In this document: one piece after another, positions 27,310-36,658 of the stretch | Numbering within the stretch: the stretch's first letter is position 1 | Layout of the letters: every line of letters begins with the position of its first letter | Assembly: GCA_937921995.1 (NCBI GenBank) | Contig: CAKZVF010000243.1 | Span: 1-37,582, forward strand | Length of the DNA: 37,582 bases | Origin: an uncultured Pirellulaceae bacterium | GTDB taxonomy: Bacteria > Planctomycetota > Planctomycetia > Pirellulales > Pirellulaceae | Direction of reading: 5' to 3' | Program-made: the position numbers and the translations under genes | Notes under the pieces: generated by a model | Databases searched by the model: none | The model's input: only the letters and a program-made list of their open reading frames with translations | What the model was told of the DNA's origin: nothing

Positions 27310-27894
27310 TTCGATTCTCAGCATCTCTTTGGTTCTCTTAATGGCAGAGCAATCCGCGATTAGATCGGGTTGGAAAAATCTCAGACTCAACACGGTTGGC
27401 TACACGATCGGCGCTTCAAAATTGCGAAACATCGCAACGCCTTAATAGCTTTAGTACTAGCCCGCTTCGGAGTAGTCAAGGTCGGCAGCGGCGTGACGTT
27501 ATTCTTGTTACTTCCAAATTACTGCGATTTTGCGGCACAAATCACAGCTCAAAAACACGGTTCAACGCGGAACCATGCAAGGTCTTGAATGATTTCCCGT
27601 GTCTCAGTTAGAGGCTTTGCCCATGTGAAAGCTTACTTCAGCCACCGAAATTAATGCTTGAAACAAGGCAAGGGCAAGTCCGGCGGTGCGGATTTGAGTG
27701 ATAATTCGAGGTTTGCGACGCGGTAGCCACTTGGTTGTGTACCCGTTGTAGGTTGCGTGATGGGTGGGCTAAATTAACCCAAGGTTTATGCTTGCACCGC
27801 GACCGGTACAATCAAACAGCGGCCGGAGCATCGGCGGACCGGTATTATTTTTTGCGCTAACCAAAACGCGTTTCTCCTACTTCAGAATCCAAAA
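27310..27894. other. Intergenic region, nothing recognised
   Basis: About 585 bases between the divergent TlpA-like and DUF952 genes. Small overlapping open frames (27370-27588 and 27396-27611) lack start signals and domains. It should contain the promoters of both genes but no clear consensus boxes were found. Confidence 0.5.
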
Positions 27895-28248
27895 ATGCAA
27901 ACGACGATCTACAAAGTTATCGACCAAGATGTTTGGGCCGCCGCGCAATCGGCTGGCGAATTTACCGGCGCGGCGATCGACATCCAAGACGGCTTCATTC
28001 ACTTTTCTTCTGCGGATCAAGTCGTCGAAACGGTGACGAAGCACTTTGCCCGACAGGATAACTTGTTGCTGCTTTCGGTTTCCACCGCTGATATGGGAGA
28101 CGATCTCAAGTGGGAGAAATCTCGCAACGACGACCTGTTCCCGCATCTCTTCCGGCCTCTCAATGTTGCCGAGGTCACCGCTGAGGAGCCGTTGCCGTTG
28201 AACGAGGACGGCTCACATCGGTTTCCAACGCGGTTTAGAGCATTGTGA
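27895..28248 (+). CDS. DUF952 family protein
   Basis: 117 residues, the normal length of the family. It opens with TTIYKVIDQDVWAAA, then IDIQDGFIHFSSADQVVET, then LLLLSVSTADMGDDLKWEKSR and FPHLFRPLNVAEV. The DGFIHFS and F.H.Y/FRPL elements define DUF952. The family is small, cytoplasmic and without an established biochemical role, though its fold is related to ADP-ribosyltransferase-like proteins. It stands alone and is not coupled to the LRR gene 150 bases downstream. Confidence 0.9.
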   Translation: MQTTIYKVIDQDVWAAAQSAGEFTGAAIDIQDGFIHFSSADQVVETVTKHFARQDNLLLLSVSTADMGDDLKWEKSRNDDLFPHLFRPLNVAEVTAEEPLPLNEDGSHRFPTRFRAL

Positions 28249-28395
28249 AGCCCAACTAATGGAAGTAATCGGCGAGTCGCGACTTCAAATGCTTTTCAAG
28301 CGTATCAGGTCAGGTTATAAATAGATGGTAGATTTTTTGTCGAATCACTCGATCAATTTGTCCGGAAAAATTCTCACTGAGATTCCCACTAAGCC

Positions 28396-30021
28396 ATGAA
28401 AAAACTGTCATTGAAGCGTTCTATATTCTCTGCGATCTGTTTCTCCTTTTTGGTGATAGCGTTAAACAGCGGCTGTGAAACAACGGACTACGAACCGCTG
28501 ATTATGAAGAAAAAGCTTCAAGAGTCGGATGATAGGCTGCAGAAACTTGAGCAGGAACTCGCTGAGATCAAAGCTGCTGTGAAGGGGAGCGAAGCGCCTG
28601 TTGCTCCAACGCCACCCACTCCACCGGTAGCTCCTGAGTCCAAGGAAGAAGCGGATCGAGGCGGAGCTGATGTTTCATCATCAACACCGAATTCTGCATC
28701 AGGCGTATCGGGCGTCGATGAAAATCAGACAAGCGGTGATTTGGCAATGGCACCCAACGCCAGTTCGGCGAAGCAGAAAGTACCCAAAGACAAAGATTTT
28801 TCCCAAGACATCACAAGGGCTTCAGCGACGATCGGTTCTGAAGCCCTTTTGTCATCGATCAAGTCGGCTGGCGGCTACGTTGAGAGCACTGACGATGGCG
28901 CGATCAAACGCGTGGACCTTTCCGAGACCTCCGATTTCAAATCGCTGTTGCCCAGGTTGGCCTCGGTGCCGACGCTGGAGCATCTGTCGCTCAACGGACC
29001 GGCGACTGATAGTGAGACGTTTGAGAAACTGGCATACTTTGAGAATCTCAAACGTTTGGATATCGAACGATCGGCGCCCACCGCGGCTGATATGCAGCAG
29101 CTTAAAAAACTGCCCGGCTTGACCTTCATCAGTCTTGGCCGCGCCAGCGTGAGTGACGAAGCGATGGAAGTGATCTCTCAGTTCCCAGCGCTGGAACAAG
29201 TCCGTTGCGCCCAGACGCGGATCAGTAACGAAGCCGTCATGTCGTTAGGCAACCTAAAAACACTCAAAGCACTCGACCTCAGCGACGACCAAATCTCCGA
29301 TGCGGCGTTGGCGGCCCTGGAGGGCTTGCCCAAGCTCAGTTTCCTCAAACTTTGGGGACGCCAGATCACCGATGCCGGCATGGATTCGGTCGCCAAGATG
29401 AAAAAACTGAAAGTGCTGGGCCTTAATGATACCGCCGTCACCGATCAAGGCATCGAAAAACTGGCCGGGTTGAAGTCGTTGCGTGAAGTTCATCTGTTTC
29501 GAACCAGTGTCGGCGACGGCGCGATGAAGGCGCTAGGGCAAATGCCGGAACTGCAAACGTTGAATCTGCGTGATACGAAAATTTCAGATGCAGGGGCCAC
29601 TCATCTCTCAGTGCTAGAAAAGCTGAAGAAGATCGACCTTAGCGAAACGAATTCGCCGGGGCTGACCACCGAAGGCATCGCCGCGCTTGCCGAGATTCAA
29701 AGCTTGGAATCGTTGAATTTGTGGAGTACCAAGACCGGTGACGACGCGGCCGAGCACATTGTGAAGATGGCAAATTTGAAGTCGTTGAATTTGGACAACA
29801 CCGGTGTCACCGACGAAGGCGTGAAATTGATCTCTGATATGGAGCAACTCACGTGGTTGCACCTTGGCAAGACCGCGGTCACCGACGCGTCGGTCGATCC
29901 GCTGCTGCGATTGAAGAATCTGCGTTATCTCAGCGTCCGCCAATCCAAGATGACGACTAACGGATTTTACGAACTCGATGACTTCTTTTTCCCCAAAGGC
30001 GGCGAAGTCGTCGAGCCTTAA
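28396..30021 (+). CDS. Leucine-rich-repeat lipoprotein
   Basis: 541 residues. The N-terminus is a lipoprotein signal with lipobox LNSGC (Cys at about 27). A coiled-coil stretch (SDDRLQKLEQELAEIKAA) and a low-complexity Pro/Ser/Glu linker to about 145 follow. The rest is at least a dozen leucine-rich repeats of 23-24 residues with the pattern L..L..L.L..T.ITD.G...L (for example GLNDTAVTDQGIEKL and LNLDNTGVTDEGVKLI). This is the LRR type common in planctomycetes. The protein is probably attached to a membrane with the repeats exposed for protein binding. No partner is suggested by the neighbours. Confidence 0.92.
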   Translation: MKKLSLKRSIFSAICFSFLVIALNSGCETTDYEPLIMKKKLQESDDRLQKLEQELAEIKAAVKGSEAPVAPTPPTPPVAPESKEEADRGGADVSSSTPNSASGVSGVDENQTSGDLAMAPNASSAKQKVPKDKDFSQDITRASATIGSEALLSSIKSAGGYVESTDDGAIKRVDLSETSDFKSLLPRLASVPTLEHLSLNGPATDSETFEKLAYFENLKRLDIERSAPTAADMQQLKKLPGLTFISLGRASVSDEAMEVISQFPALEQVRCAQTRISNEAVMSLGNLKTLKALDLSDDQISDAALAALEGLPKLSFLKLWGRQITDAGMDSVAKMKKLKVLGLNDTAVTDQGIEKLAGLKSLREVHLFRTSVGDGAMKALGQMPELQTLNLRDTKISDAGATHLSVLEKLKKIDLSETNSPGLTTEGIAALAEIQSLESLNLWSTKTGDDAAEHIVKMANLKSLNLDNTGVTDEGVKLISDMEQLTWLHLGKTAVTDASVDPLLRLKNLRYLSVRQSKMTTNGFYELDDFFFPKGGEVVEP

Positions 30022-30053
30022 ATCCGGTTGGAATCACAGGAACCGTGAATGCC

Positions 30054-30151
30054 GGGAGGACGATGCTCCGCCCGAGACCTTCGGAAAATTCATTATTCAA
30101 GAACTGCCGGTTTCTAAAATGCATAGGTTTCGGGCGGAGCCTCAACCTCCC
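30054..30151. repeat. Palindromic element between convergent LRR and eboF genes
   Basis: GCTCCGCCCGAGACC (30065-30079) pairs with GGTTTCGGGCGGAGC (30126-30140) with one G-U. Outer arms GGGAGG (30054-30059) and CCTCCC (30146-30151) extend it. The right arm overlaps the last codons of the minus-strand gene. It is another REP-like structure at a convergent gene end. Confidence 0.65.
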
Positions 30152-31455
30152 AGGCCAACCTCAAAATAATTTGTCACCAAATGAAACACATCGGTGTCGA
30201 CAATGTTTTTTTCCAGGCCCGGGACCGTCGACAGTAAGATTCCTTGCGATTGGTCGGCGTTCCAATCGTATCCGTGGGAACCTTTGATCAGTTCCGCATC
30301 CAGCGGCACCTGCATCTTTTCGAAATCGAAAAACAGTTCGACCGGATCGTAGCCCGGTTTTTTGTGAATGTCGACCTGCGTCGCAAACGGGGGAGCCTTG
30401 TCGTCACCTTCCCACCAGTAGTACGCCTGCCAACTGTTGGCCGATGATGCGAGGATCACATCGCCACTACGCGGATGATCCAAACTGCCACGCTCAGGCC
30501 CCGTTAACACACGCTCGATGCCGAGGCTACCGTTAAACAAATCAACAACCGCTTGGATCGTCTCTTGGTCGCGGTCGCGCACGAAAACATGCGAGAACTG
30601 ATGGTCCACCATGGCCCAAGCACCACTGGCCGAAAGATCTAAGTGCTCGCCGTCATCTTTTTCCTCAACCTTCAACAATCCGGCAGCGCGTAGCAAACGA
30701 TTGGGGTAGCTAACATGATCGACCGCTGTGATTTCGTATTCGCTGGCAACCATCCATTGGACGTCTCCGTACGCCGCAGCCATTTTCTGGGCCATTGTCC
30801 CAATGACGCCGTCCAGTTCCGCAACGGCTTGGGTTGCCTGATCGCTGTCGGGACCGAACTTCTGCGCCGCGTAATCCAAGTGCGGAAGGTAGATATAAAA
30901 GAACTGAGGCTTGAACGTTTCCGCGGCCAAGGCGGCCGAATCGGCAATCCACTGCGTCGACTGAATATTCGCCAATGGTCCCCAAAAGTGTTTCAGGGGG
31001 AAGTGCTCGAATTTTTCCAGTAGCGTTCCGTAAAAATCCTGCGGCTTGGTATAGCACCAAAGACCTTCGCTGCCGTCGGGTTGATGGATGGGCGCTGGCA
31101 TGCAGACGAAATCGGCGTTCGAACCTTTACTAAGCATCGGAAACCAAGCGGCCGTGGAGACGCCGTGCGTTTTCAGTTCGTCCCACAGCTGAGGTTGGTG
31201 AATGACCTCGTTCCAGGCCGTCCACATTTCGACTTTTTGTTTGTCCCGCCAGTAAAATCCGTTACCAACGGCCCCGTGTTTGTCCGCTGTTTTTCCGGTC
31301 AGCATGGTTGCTTGCGATGGCCACGTGACTGCCGGAAACGAATGGCATAACGTGCTGGGCGTGGTCGATTGGCCAAACAGCGATTGTAAATTCGGCATCG
31401 CCGAAAGGTCTTGGCGGCGAAGGCCCGGAACGGTTAGGAAGATCAGGTTTTTCAT
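30142..31455 (-). CDS. eboF: Type I phosphodiesterase/nucleotide pyrophosphatase-like protein, EboF-like
   Basis: 437 residues from the ATG at 31455; an ATG at 31467 would add four residues. It has the alkaline-phosphatase superfamily layout: LIFLTVPGLR, the nucleophile region FPAVTWPSQATMLTGK, IYLPHLDYAAQKFGPDS, VASEYEITAVDH, DHQFSHVFV and GSHGY. These place metal ligands and the catalytic Thr in the usual order. No signal peptide is seen, so it is cytoplasmic. The gene lies downstream of and on the same strand as an EboC-like prenyltransferase. From knowledge of ebo clusters, EboC (UbiA-like) and EboF (nucleotide pyrophosphatase-like) belong together, and these two functions side by side support the assignment. 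The other ebo genes are not adjacent. The symbol is by family and context. Confidence 0.72.
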   Translation of the reverse strand: MKNLIFLTVPGLRRQDLSAMPNLQSLFGQSTTPSTLCHSFPAVTWPSQATMLTGKTADKHGAVGNGFYWRDKQKVEMWTAWNEVIHQPQLWDELKTHGVSTAAWFPMLSKGSNADFVCMPAPIHQPDGSEGLWCYTKPQDFYGTLLEKFEHFPLKHFWGPLANIQSTQWIADSAALAAETFKPQFFYIYLPHLDYAAQKFGPDSDQATQAVAELDGVIGTMAQKMAAAYGDVQWMVASEYEITAVDHVSYPNRLLRAAGLLKVEEKDDGEHLDLSASGAWAMVDHQFSHVFVRDRDQETIQAVVDLFNGSLGIERVLTGPERGSLDHPRSGDVILASSANSWQAYYWWEGDDKAPPFATQVDIHKKPGYDPVELFFDFEKMQVPLDAELIKGSHGYDWNADQSQGILLSTVPGLEKNIVDTDVFHLVTNYFEVGLGG

Positions 31456-31527
31456 AGTTGGAAGCATCTCGGAGAGTTTCGTTTCATCGGAGAGGTTGTG
31501 TGTCGCTGGGCAACGGTCAGGAATCCT

Positions 31528-31594
31528 AACCCGAACGCATTAGCGAGGGATAAATTCGTCTCGTTTCGCAATCCCTCGCTAACGCGTTCGGGTT
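31528..31594. repeat. Palindromic intergenic element, 23-bp stem
   Basis: A 23-base arm at 31528-31550 (AACCCGAACGC...GAGGGA) is matched by its reverse complement at 31572-31594 with one mismatch and a 21-base spacer. It sits between eboC and eboF. It has the same architecture as the element at 26072-26137 (23-bp arms, 20-21-base spacer) but a different sequence. Confidence 0.75.
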
Positions 31595-31625
31595 GAGATA
31601 TGGAGATAGTTCCTTAGGTTCCAAC

Positions 31626-32573
31626 CTACGTAGCATACATCCATCGGGATAAAACCAACACCGGCACCAGTAACGCCAATACGACCAGCGCGAAAACAAT
31701 CTGGTCGGGCCGAGCCAGAAAACAGACCGCCGCATCGAACACGATTAAGCTTCTCAACGACGCGATGACAGCGAATTTTACCGACCGGCCGCTTGGGTTG
31801 ATAACGCAAAGCACCAGACGTCGGACAATCGTCACCGAAATCATCGCGATCATGAACGGATAAACGCGCTGGACCATTTCGTCGAGGGCAAGATTGCCTT
31901 GGTACCACTGCGGCGCGGTCGCCAACGCGACTAAACCAGCAACGATTAAGACGGAGGATGTGCTGATCCAAAAGCGCGATTGTTGGGCCGCGGCCTCGTT
32001 GCGAGCCAGCAGCGTCACGCCGGTGATGAACAACCCGATCGCAAACGCAAACGCCCAAAGGATGACAGGAAAACCAGCCAAACAGTATCCAACTTGCACC
32101 GTCGTCGCCGTTGCGCCGCCGAGCATGATGTTCAGGCTGCGGCAGGCACCCATCAGAAACGGAGCCAACACCGTCGGCTTCAACGGACCGTCATAGAGAT
32201 AAACCGTCAGTGCCAACAGGCTCGAAACGACCGCACATTTGAGTACGTCCGCCAACGTCGCCGCGACGAAGCCCGCGCCGATCGCCGCGACCACGCCCAG
32301 CACCAACATCGCCAATCCGGTCGTCCGGGCCGTCGCCAGTGAGATCTGCCCGCTGGGAATCGGACGTTGCGGACGCTGATCGGTGTCTTGATCGACGTCG
32401 AAGACATCGTTGAGCACCATGCCGGCACTGTATAGGGCCGCTGAACTGATCATCAATAGCAGCAGCTGCGGCCACTGAGCCCACGAATGGTTCACCAGCA
32501 GAAACGCAGCCAGCACGTTGGCGATGGCAGTCGGCAGGTTGGGCAATCTGATTAACTTCAGCCAAGCAAGCAT
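31626..32573 (-). CDS. eboC: UbiA-family prenyltransferase, EboC-like
   Basis: 315 residues from the ATG at 32573; the frame runs back to 32744 without family similarity. It is a polytopic membrane protein with about eight segments. The first aspartate-rich UbiA motif is NDVFDVDQDTDQRPQRPIPSG, and the second region is YLYDGPLKPTVLAPFLMGACRSLN, with the K..VL.P..MG.CR.LN pattern seen in EboC-like members rather than the second DxxxD of typical quinone enzymes. In ebo clusters this enzyme is thought to prenylate a small molecule for export to the periplasm. Its neighbour EboF is downstream on the same strand, separated by the palindrome at 31528-31594. Confidence 0.78.
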   Translation of the reverse strand: MLAWLKLIRLPNLPTAIANVLAAFLLVNHSWAQWPQLLLLMISSAALYSAGMVLNDVFDVDQDTDQRPQRPIPSGQISLATARTTGLAMLVLGVVAAIGAGFVAATLADVLKCAVVSSLLALTVYLYDGPLKPTVLAPFLMGACRSLNIMLGGATATTVQVGYCLAGFPVILWAFAFAIGLFITGVTLLARNEAAAQQSRFWISTSSVLIVAGLVALATAPQWYQGNLALDEMVQRVYPFMIAMISVTIVRRLVLCVINPSGRSVKFAVIASLRSLIVFDAAVCFLARPDQIVFALVVLALLVPVLVLSRWMYAT

Positions 32574-33044
32574 GGGGATTCGCGGATTAAGGTTCCTCTG
32601 GCGGAGCAGCGGCTGAGCAAAGCCATAAAAACAAAGACGATAACACGTCGTAGGGCCGGTTCCTACCGGACGAGGCCACGAGGCCAACCCTTTGCCGATT
32701 ACGGGCGGGCAAAAAATAAGCCCGGCTGTCAGCGCACTGATCAACCGGGCTTTCCCCCCTGGGATTTCTCCACACTTATTTATTTAAGGTGTATCGGACC
32801 AAAGACGGACCAGGGTTAGTTAATCTATGCCGATTACGTTGTTTTTTTGTCTCCGGTAAAAATATCTGCTTTTCCGGTATCTGACGACAACAAAAGCTGT
32901 CCTGAACAGGCAAAGAATTCCGATCTGAACGAAGTCGGGGTTCCTTCGACGCATGCGCGTTTGATGCGCGACCCCAAGGACGGCTCGACCGATTCCTGCA
33001 GACGAAAAATTCTTATCGAAAACAACCTTTCGACAGCGCGACTT
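32574..33044. other. Divergent intergenic region between eboC and the channel module
   Basis: About 470 bases. It contains a minus-strand terminator-like hairpin (32711-32752) upstream of eboC. The plus-strand frame 32847-33044 is open upstream of the channel gene but has no family similarity and a basic, polar composition, so it is read as leader. No clear promoter boxes were recognised. Confidence 0.5.
32711..32752 (-). terminator. Terminator-like hairpin upstream of eboC (possible attenuator)
   Basis: On the minus strand AAGCCCGG (8 bp, 32752-32745 with 32725-32718) encloses a 19-base loop and is followed by UUAUUUUUUG. This is a proper intrinsic-terminator shape, but it lies about 140 bases before the eboC start on the same strand, not after a gene. 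It could attenuate eboC, end a short upstream transcript or insulate the divergent operons. Confidence 0.55.
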
Positions 33045-34973
33045 ATGAGTAACGACCAACCTACAACTGGATCACAGGTGAACAAGACTTCTGGATGGTT
33101 CACCGTTTTGCCATCGCTGGTCACGCCGATCTGCGTAGGACTATCGCTCTACTTCGGTTTGCAATACCTGATCAACGAAAATCATATCACCAACGAAACG
33201 GTGCTGCGCTACATCAATGGCCACCCCGTATCGCGTCTGACGGTCGGCATGTTTCTGATCGGGTTGGCGTCACTGGCGATGATCGGCATGAATGTGTTCG
33301 CTCAGTTCAGTGCCGAACAGCAGATCCACCTGGACGATCTGCCCGAACCCGAGACGGAAAAAACGCCAGGGATGGGTAATGTCAAACCTGTACCTGAGCC
33401 CGGTGATTACGGCAGGTCCGACGCCGAAATGGCCATTGAGCACGGTGAATCTCTGGTCGCGCTACCCAAATCAATTCAGAACCACTATCTCTGGAATCGT
33501 TTGGTCAACAGTCTTCACTTCATCTACCGCACCGGTTCTGTCGGCGGCGTCGAAGACGAAATGAAGTACCTCGCCGAAATGGATATCGATCGTCAACAGC
33601 AACGCTATTCGCTTTCGCGCATTTTGATCTGGGCCACGCCCATGTTGGGATTCTTAGGGACGGTGCTTGGAATTTCGCAAGCCCTTGGAGGCATCGCTGT
33701 CGGACCTGAAAATGACTTTCAGCAAATGATGGGCGGACTGCAAGGCAGTTTGTATGTTGCCTTTGATACGACCGCATTGGCGTTGTCGCTGTCGATGGTG
33801 TTGATGTTCTGTCAGTTTTTGGTCGACCGTTTTGAAGTTCAATTGCTGGAATTGGTCGACCAGAAAACACGACGCGAGGTCGCTCGTCAGTTCGACCTTT
33901 CGGCAAGCGCTGCCGGCAACGGTTTGGGCGCGACAGGACTTCAAGTCTTAGAAGCAACGCGCGACGTCGTCAGAAACCAAACCGAAATATGGCGTAACAG
34001 TATCCAAGCCGCCGAAAAGGCGTGGTCATCATCGCTGACTCAGACTTCCGATGTCGTTCGAGAGAATTTGAGTGCTGCGTTGGATGAAAACGTCTCCAAT
34101 CTGGCTCATTATCTGGGGGAATCCATCGAAAAGGCCGATCTCTCGATCGCTCATCGGTGGGAGCAGTGGCAGACTTTGCTCTCCAACAACGCCCGTTTAA
34201 TGAAAGAGCACCAAGAAAGCCTCTTGGCTCAAACAGAAAAAATTCAGACCGTGGTGCATTCGGTCGATGATTCGGCGTCATTCAACATCGCAATGGCGCA
34301 GCAAAACGAAGCGATCCAAGCCACAACAAAAATGCATGATGTGCTGGCCCGCATTGCCAACGAGGTTTCCGCTCAGAGCAAAAGGTTTCAGCAGCAAAGC
34401 GATCAGCAGGCCAAAGCGCTGAAGACCTCCAACGACGCGATCATTCAAAACCAGCAGGCGTTTGAGAAGCATATTTCAAACTTCAAGACGGAGTTGCCGT
34501 TGGCACTACCTGTGACCGCCCCGAAGTCAGCGCCGAAGAAAGATTCTGCAGCGCGTGCAAAACCCGTTCGTCGGCGCGACCCTAAGAAGCCCGTCATGTT
34601 CTTGCGGTCCGAAGCAGTGACCGAAATTAGAGCGCAAACGCAAAATGCCGGCGTGCAGACGTCTCCAGTTGTCGCTGCCAAAAAACCGGCGGCTGAGATG
34701 GCCATCGCCCAACTTGCTCAAGCATCTGTTCAGGCCGAGCAAGTCAAAAAGAAGAAGCAGACCATCTCCGTCGGCGAACTGAAGCAACGGCTGGGCATCA
34801 AACCCGATGATGTACAGCCCGATTCTCAAGAGGATGCCACACCGCTGTTGATGCCAGAGAGCAAACGATTGCGTGGGCGTGTCCGTTCGGCAGCCAAGGA
34901 CGAGGCGGAACGACTGTCGTTTGTCAAAGAAAATGATGACCAGCCCCAAGTTCAACGTAAAAAAGCCGCATGA
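33045..34973 (+). CDS. MotA/TolQ/ExbB-family proton-channel protein with long cytoplasmic tail
   Basis: The ATG at 33045 gives 642 residues; earlier in-frame codons lack family similarity. Membrane segments lie at about 18-42, 64-88, 190-215 and 232-262. The last two form the MotA/TolQ/ExbB core: RILIWATPMLGFLGTVLGI and GGLQGSLYVAFDTTALALSLS, with the polar Thr residues expected to line the ion path. From about 270 a long, Gln/Ala/Lys-rich helical tail with coiled-coil character runs to the end. Such proteins form pentamers around a dimeric ion-binding partner and convert proton flow into motion or force. Two partner-like genes follow, each overlapping its predecessor by 4 and 11 bases, so the three are translationally coupled. 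Confidence 0.88.
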   Translation: MSNDQPTTGSQVNKTSGWFTVLPSLVTPICVGLSLYFGLQYLINENHITNETVLRYINGHPVSRLTVGMFLIGLASLAMIGMNVFAQFSAEQQIHLDDLPEPETEKTPGMGNVKPVPEPGDYGRSDAEMAIEHGESLVALPKSIQNHYLWNRLVNSLHFIYRTGSVGGVEDEMKYLAEMDIDRQQQRYSLSRILIWATPMLGFLGTVLGISQALGGIAVGPENDFQQMMGGLQGSLYVAFDTTALALSLSMVLMFCQFLVDRFEVQLLELVDQKTRREVARQFDLSASAAGNGLGATGLQVLEATRDVVRNQTEIWRNSIQAAEKAWSSSLTQTSDVVRENLSAALDENVSNLAHYLGESIEKADLSIAHRWEQWQTLLSNNARLMKEHQESLLAQTEKIQTVVHSVDDSASFNIAMAQQNEAIQATTKMHDVLARIANEVSAQSKRFQQQSDQQAKALKTSNDAIIQNQQAFEKHISNFKTELPLALPVTAPKSAPKKDSAARAKPVRRRDPKKPVMFLRSEAVTEIRAQTQNAGVQTSPVVAAKKPAAEMAIAQLAQASVQAEQVKKKKQTISVGELKQRLGIKPDDVQPDSQEDATPLLMPESKRLRGRVRSAAKDEAERLSFVKENDDQPQVQRKKAA

Positions 34974-36658
34974 GTCGATCTGCGCGACAAAGACGAAACC
35001 AGCAATATGCCGTTTCGCTGTTCCCGTTCCTGGCCGTGCTGGTCTGCACGTTGGGAGTGCTGATTGTCATGTTGGTGATGGCGGTTCGCGCTGCGGATGT
35101 CGAAAGCCAGCAACGCCATGAGGAAGTGGCTCAACAGCAACAGCAGCAAGCCCAACAGTTAAAGGCGGCTCAAGAACGACGTGAGCTGACCGAGTTCGAA
35201 TCGGAGTCTATTCTTTCGGTGCGAAGCGATCTGACGCAGCGTTTGCAAGTCGCCAAGAGTGATCGCAGCTATCTGGAACAGCAGATCAAAGATACCAATC
35301 GCCAAGCCGAAGATTTGCTCAAGGCGATTGCGAATTTGGACGCCGTGATGAAAGCCAATGCGACCAAGGCTTCTCAAGATCAATCGCCAACAGATGCTGA
35401 TGAGCGTATCGTTCATCTGAAATCACAAATCGAAGCGACACAGCAGTCACTGAAACAGTTGCGGGAAGACCAGTCATTTCAAACGCAACCCGATTATGCG
35501 ATCGTGCCTTTCACAGGATCAGGCGGCACCGTTCGGCAACCCATTTTCGTTGAATGTGTAAGGGATGGGATCGTGCTGCAGCCCTACGGCTTAAAGTTGA
35601 ATCGCTCAGATTTCACCCAGCCGCTGACGATTGGGAATATGCTGGATTCAGCTTTGCTCACGGTGCGCGAGTACTGGCAGAAGCACGGTCTGTCAGATGA
35701 TGATTCGAAGCCTTATCCGTTACTGGTCGTCCGGCCTGATGGCGCTCAATCCTACGGGCTGGCACGACGCGCGATGAAAAGCTGGGATGACGAATTCGGT
35801 TATGAGTTGGTCGACAGCGGAACAAAACTGCGGTTCGGCCAACTGGATTTGCAGCTCAAATCAGAAATCGAAGCCGCGATCGAAACCGCCAAACGCCGGC
35901 AGCAAAGATTCGCGCGGCAACGTCAGATGAACTACGATGATCAATGGAAGAGCACGCTGCAAATGGCACGCGGGCTTCGACCGTCTAATTCGGGTGGGTT
36001 TGAATCCGCAGCGACCGGTCAGCCGGCGCATGAGTTACTGGCCGGTGGTGAATTTGAAACGGATCACCGTAGACAGCGGCAATCGAATACGGAGGAGCCC
36101 TACTCCCGCGCGTCGTATGATACGCCGCAAACGGATTCTGAATTTCGCAATCAACATCACGGTCAACACGCAATCGAGAACGAAGCTTCTGCCTCCAACG
36201 CGAATTCCGCCCAGGCTAACTCCGCTAACGCGATGACCGGTGTGTCCGGAGGTGAAGTCGCTGACGCCAATCAGCAATCAAATCTCGCAGCAGGGAATTG
36301 GGCCAGTAGTCTGTCCAATTCCCGTGGTTCCAATTGGGCACTACCCGCCCAAACGACCGGTGCCCGTGCTTACGTTCGACCAATTCGTTTGATTTGCGAG
36401 GCCGATGAGATCAAAATCCTCTCCCAGAATAAAATCACAGCAACCGTCCCGCTGCACAAGCAAACAGTTGCCTCGATTGATCCGTTGGTTTCGGAAATTT
36501 GGAAGACAATCGAAGCGTGGGGGGTGGCCGGACGGCAGGCCTATTGGAAACCGGAACTTCGATTCTCCGTCGCGCCCGGCGCTGAGCGTCGGTTTCAAGA
36601 GTTGCGAGCGTTACTTGACGATAGCGGTTTGTTAGTGGAGCTGGCTCATGAAAGGTAA
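34970..36658 (+). CDS. TolR/MotB-like membrane protein with coiled coil, channel Asp absent
   Basis: 562 residues, starting in ATGA overlap with the channel gene. One membrane segment near the N-terminus (about 17-39: LFPFLAVLVCTLGVLIVML) is followed by a coiled coil rich in Gln (about 45-165), a globular region (about 180-310), a low-complexity Asn/Ser/Ala/Gln linker and a C-terminal domain (about 463-562, from ARAYVRPIRLICE). The segment has the look of ExbD/TolR (P-F-L-x-V-L), but the residue that is Asp in active TolR/ExbD/MotB is Ala22 here. No OmpA-like peptidoglycan-binding motif was recognised. It is probably one of two partners of the channel protein. Confidence 0.7.
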   Translation: MSRSARQRRNQQYAVSLFPFLAVLVCTLGVLIVMLVMAVRAADVESQQRHEEVAQQQQQQAQQLKAAQERRELTEFESESILSVRSDLTQRLQVAKSDRSYLEQQIKDTNRQAEDLLKAIANLDAVMKANATKASQDQSPTDADERIVHLKSQIEATQQSLKQLREDQSFQTQPDYAIVPFTGSGGTVRQPIFVECVRDGIVLQPYGLKLNRSDFTQPLTIGNMLDSALLTVREYWQKHGLSDDDSKPYPLLVVRPDGAQSYGLARRAMKSWDDEFGYELVDSGTKLRFGQLDLQLKSEIEAAIETAKRRQQRFARQRQMNYDDQWKSTLQMARGLRPSNSGGFESAATGQPAHELLAGGEFETDHRRQRQSNTEEPYSRASYDTPQTDSEFRNQHHGQHAIENEASASNANSAQANSANAMTGVSGGEVADANQQSNLAAGNWASSLSNSRGSNWALPAQTTGARAYVRPIRLICEADEIKILSQNKITATVPLHKQTVASIDPLVSEIWKTIEAWGVAGRQAYWKPELRFSVAPGAERRFQELRALLDDSGLLVELAHER

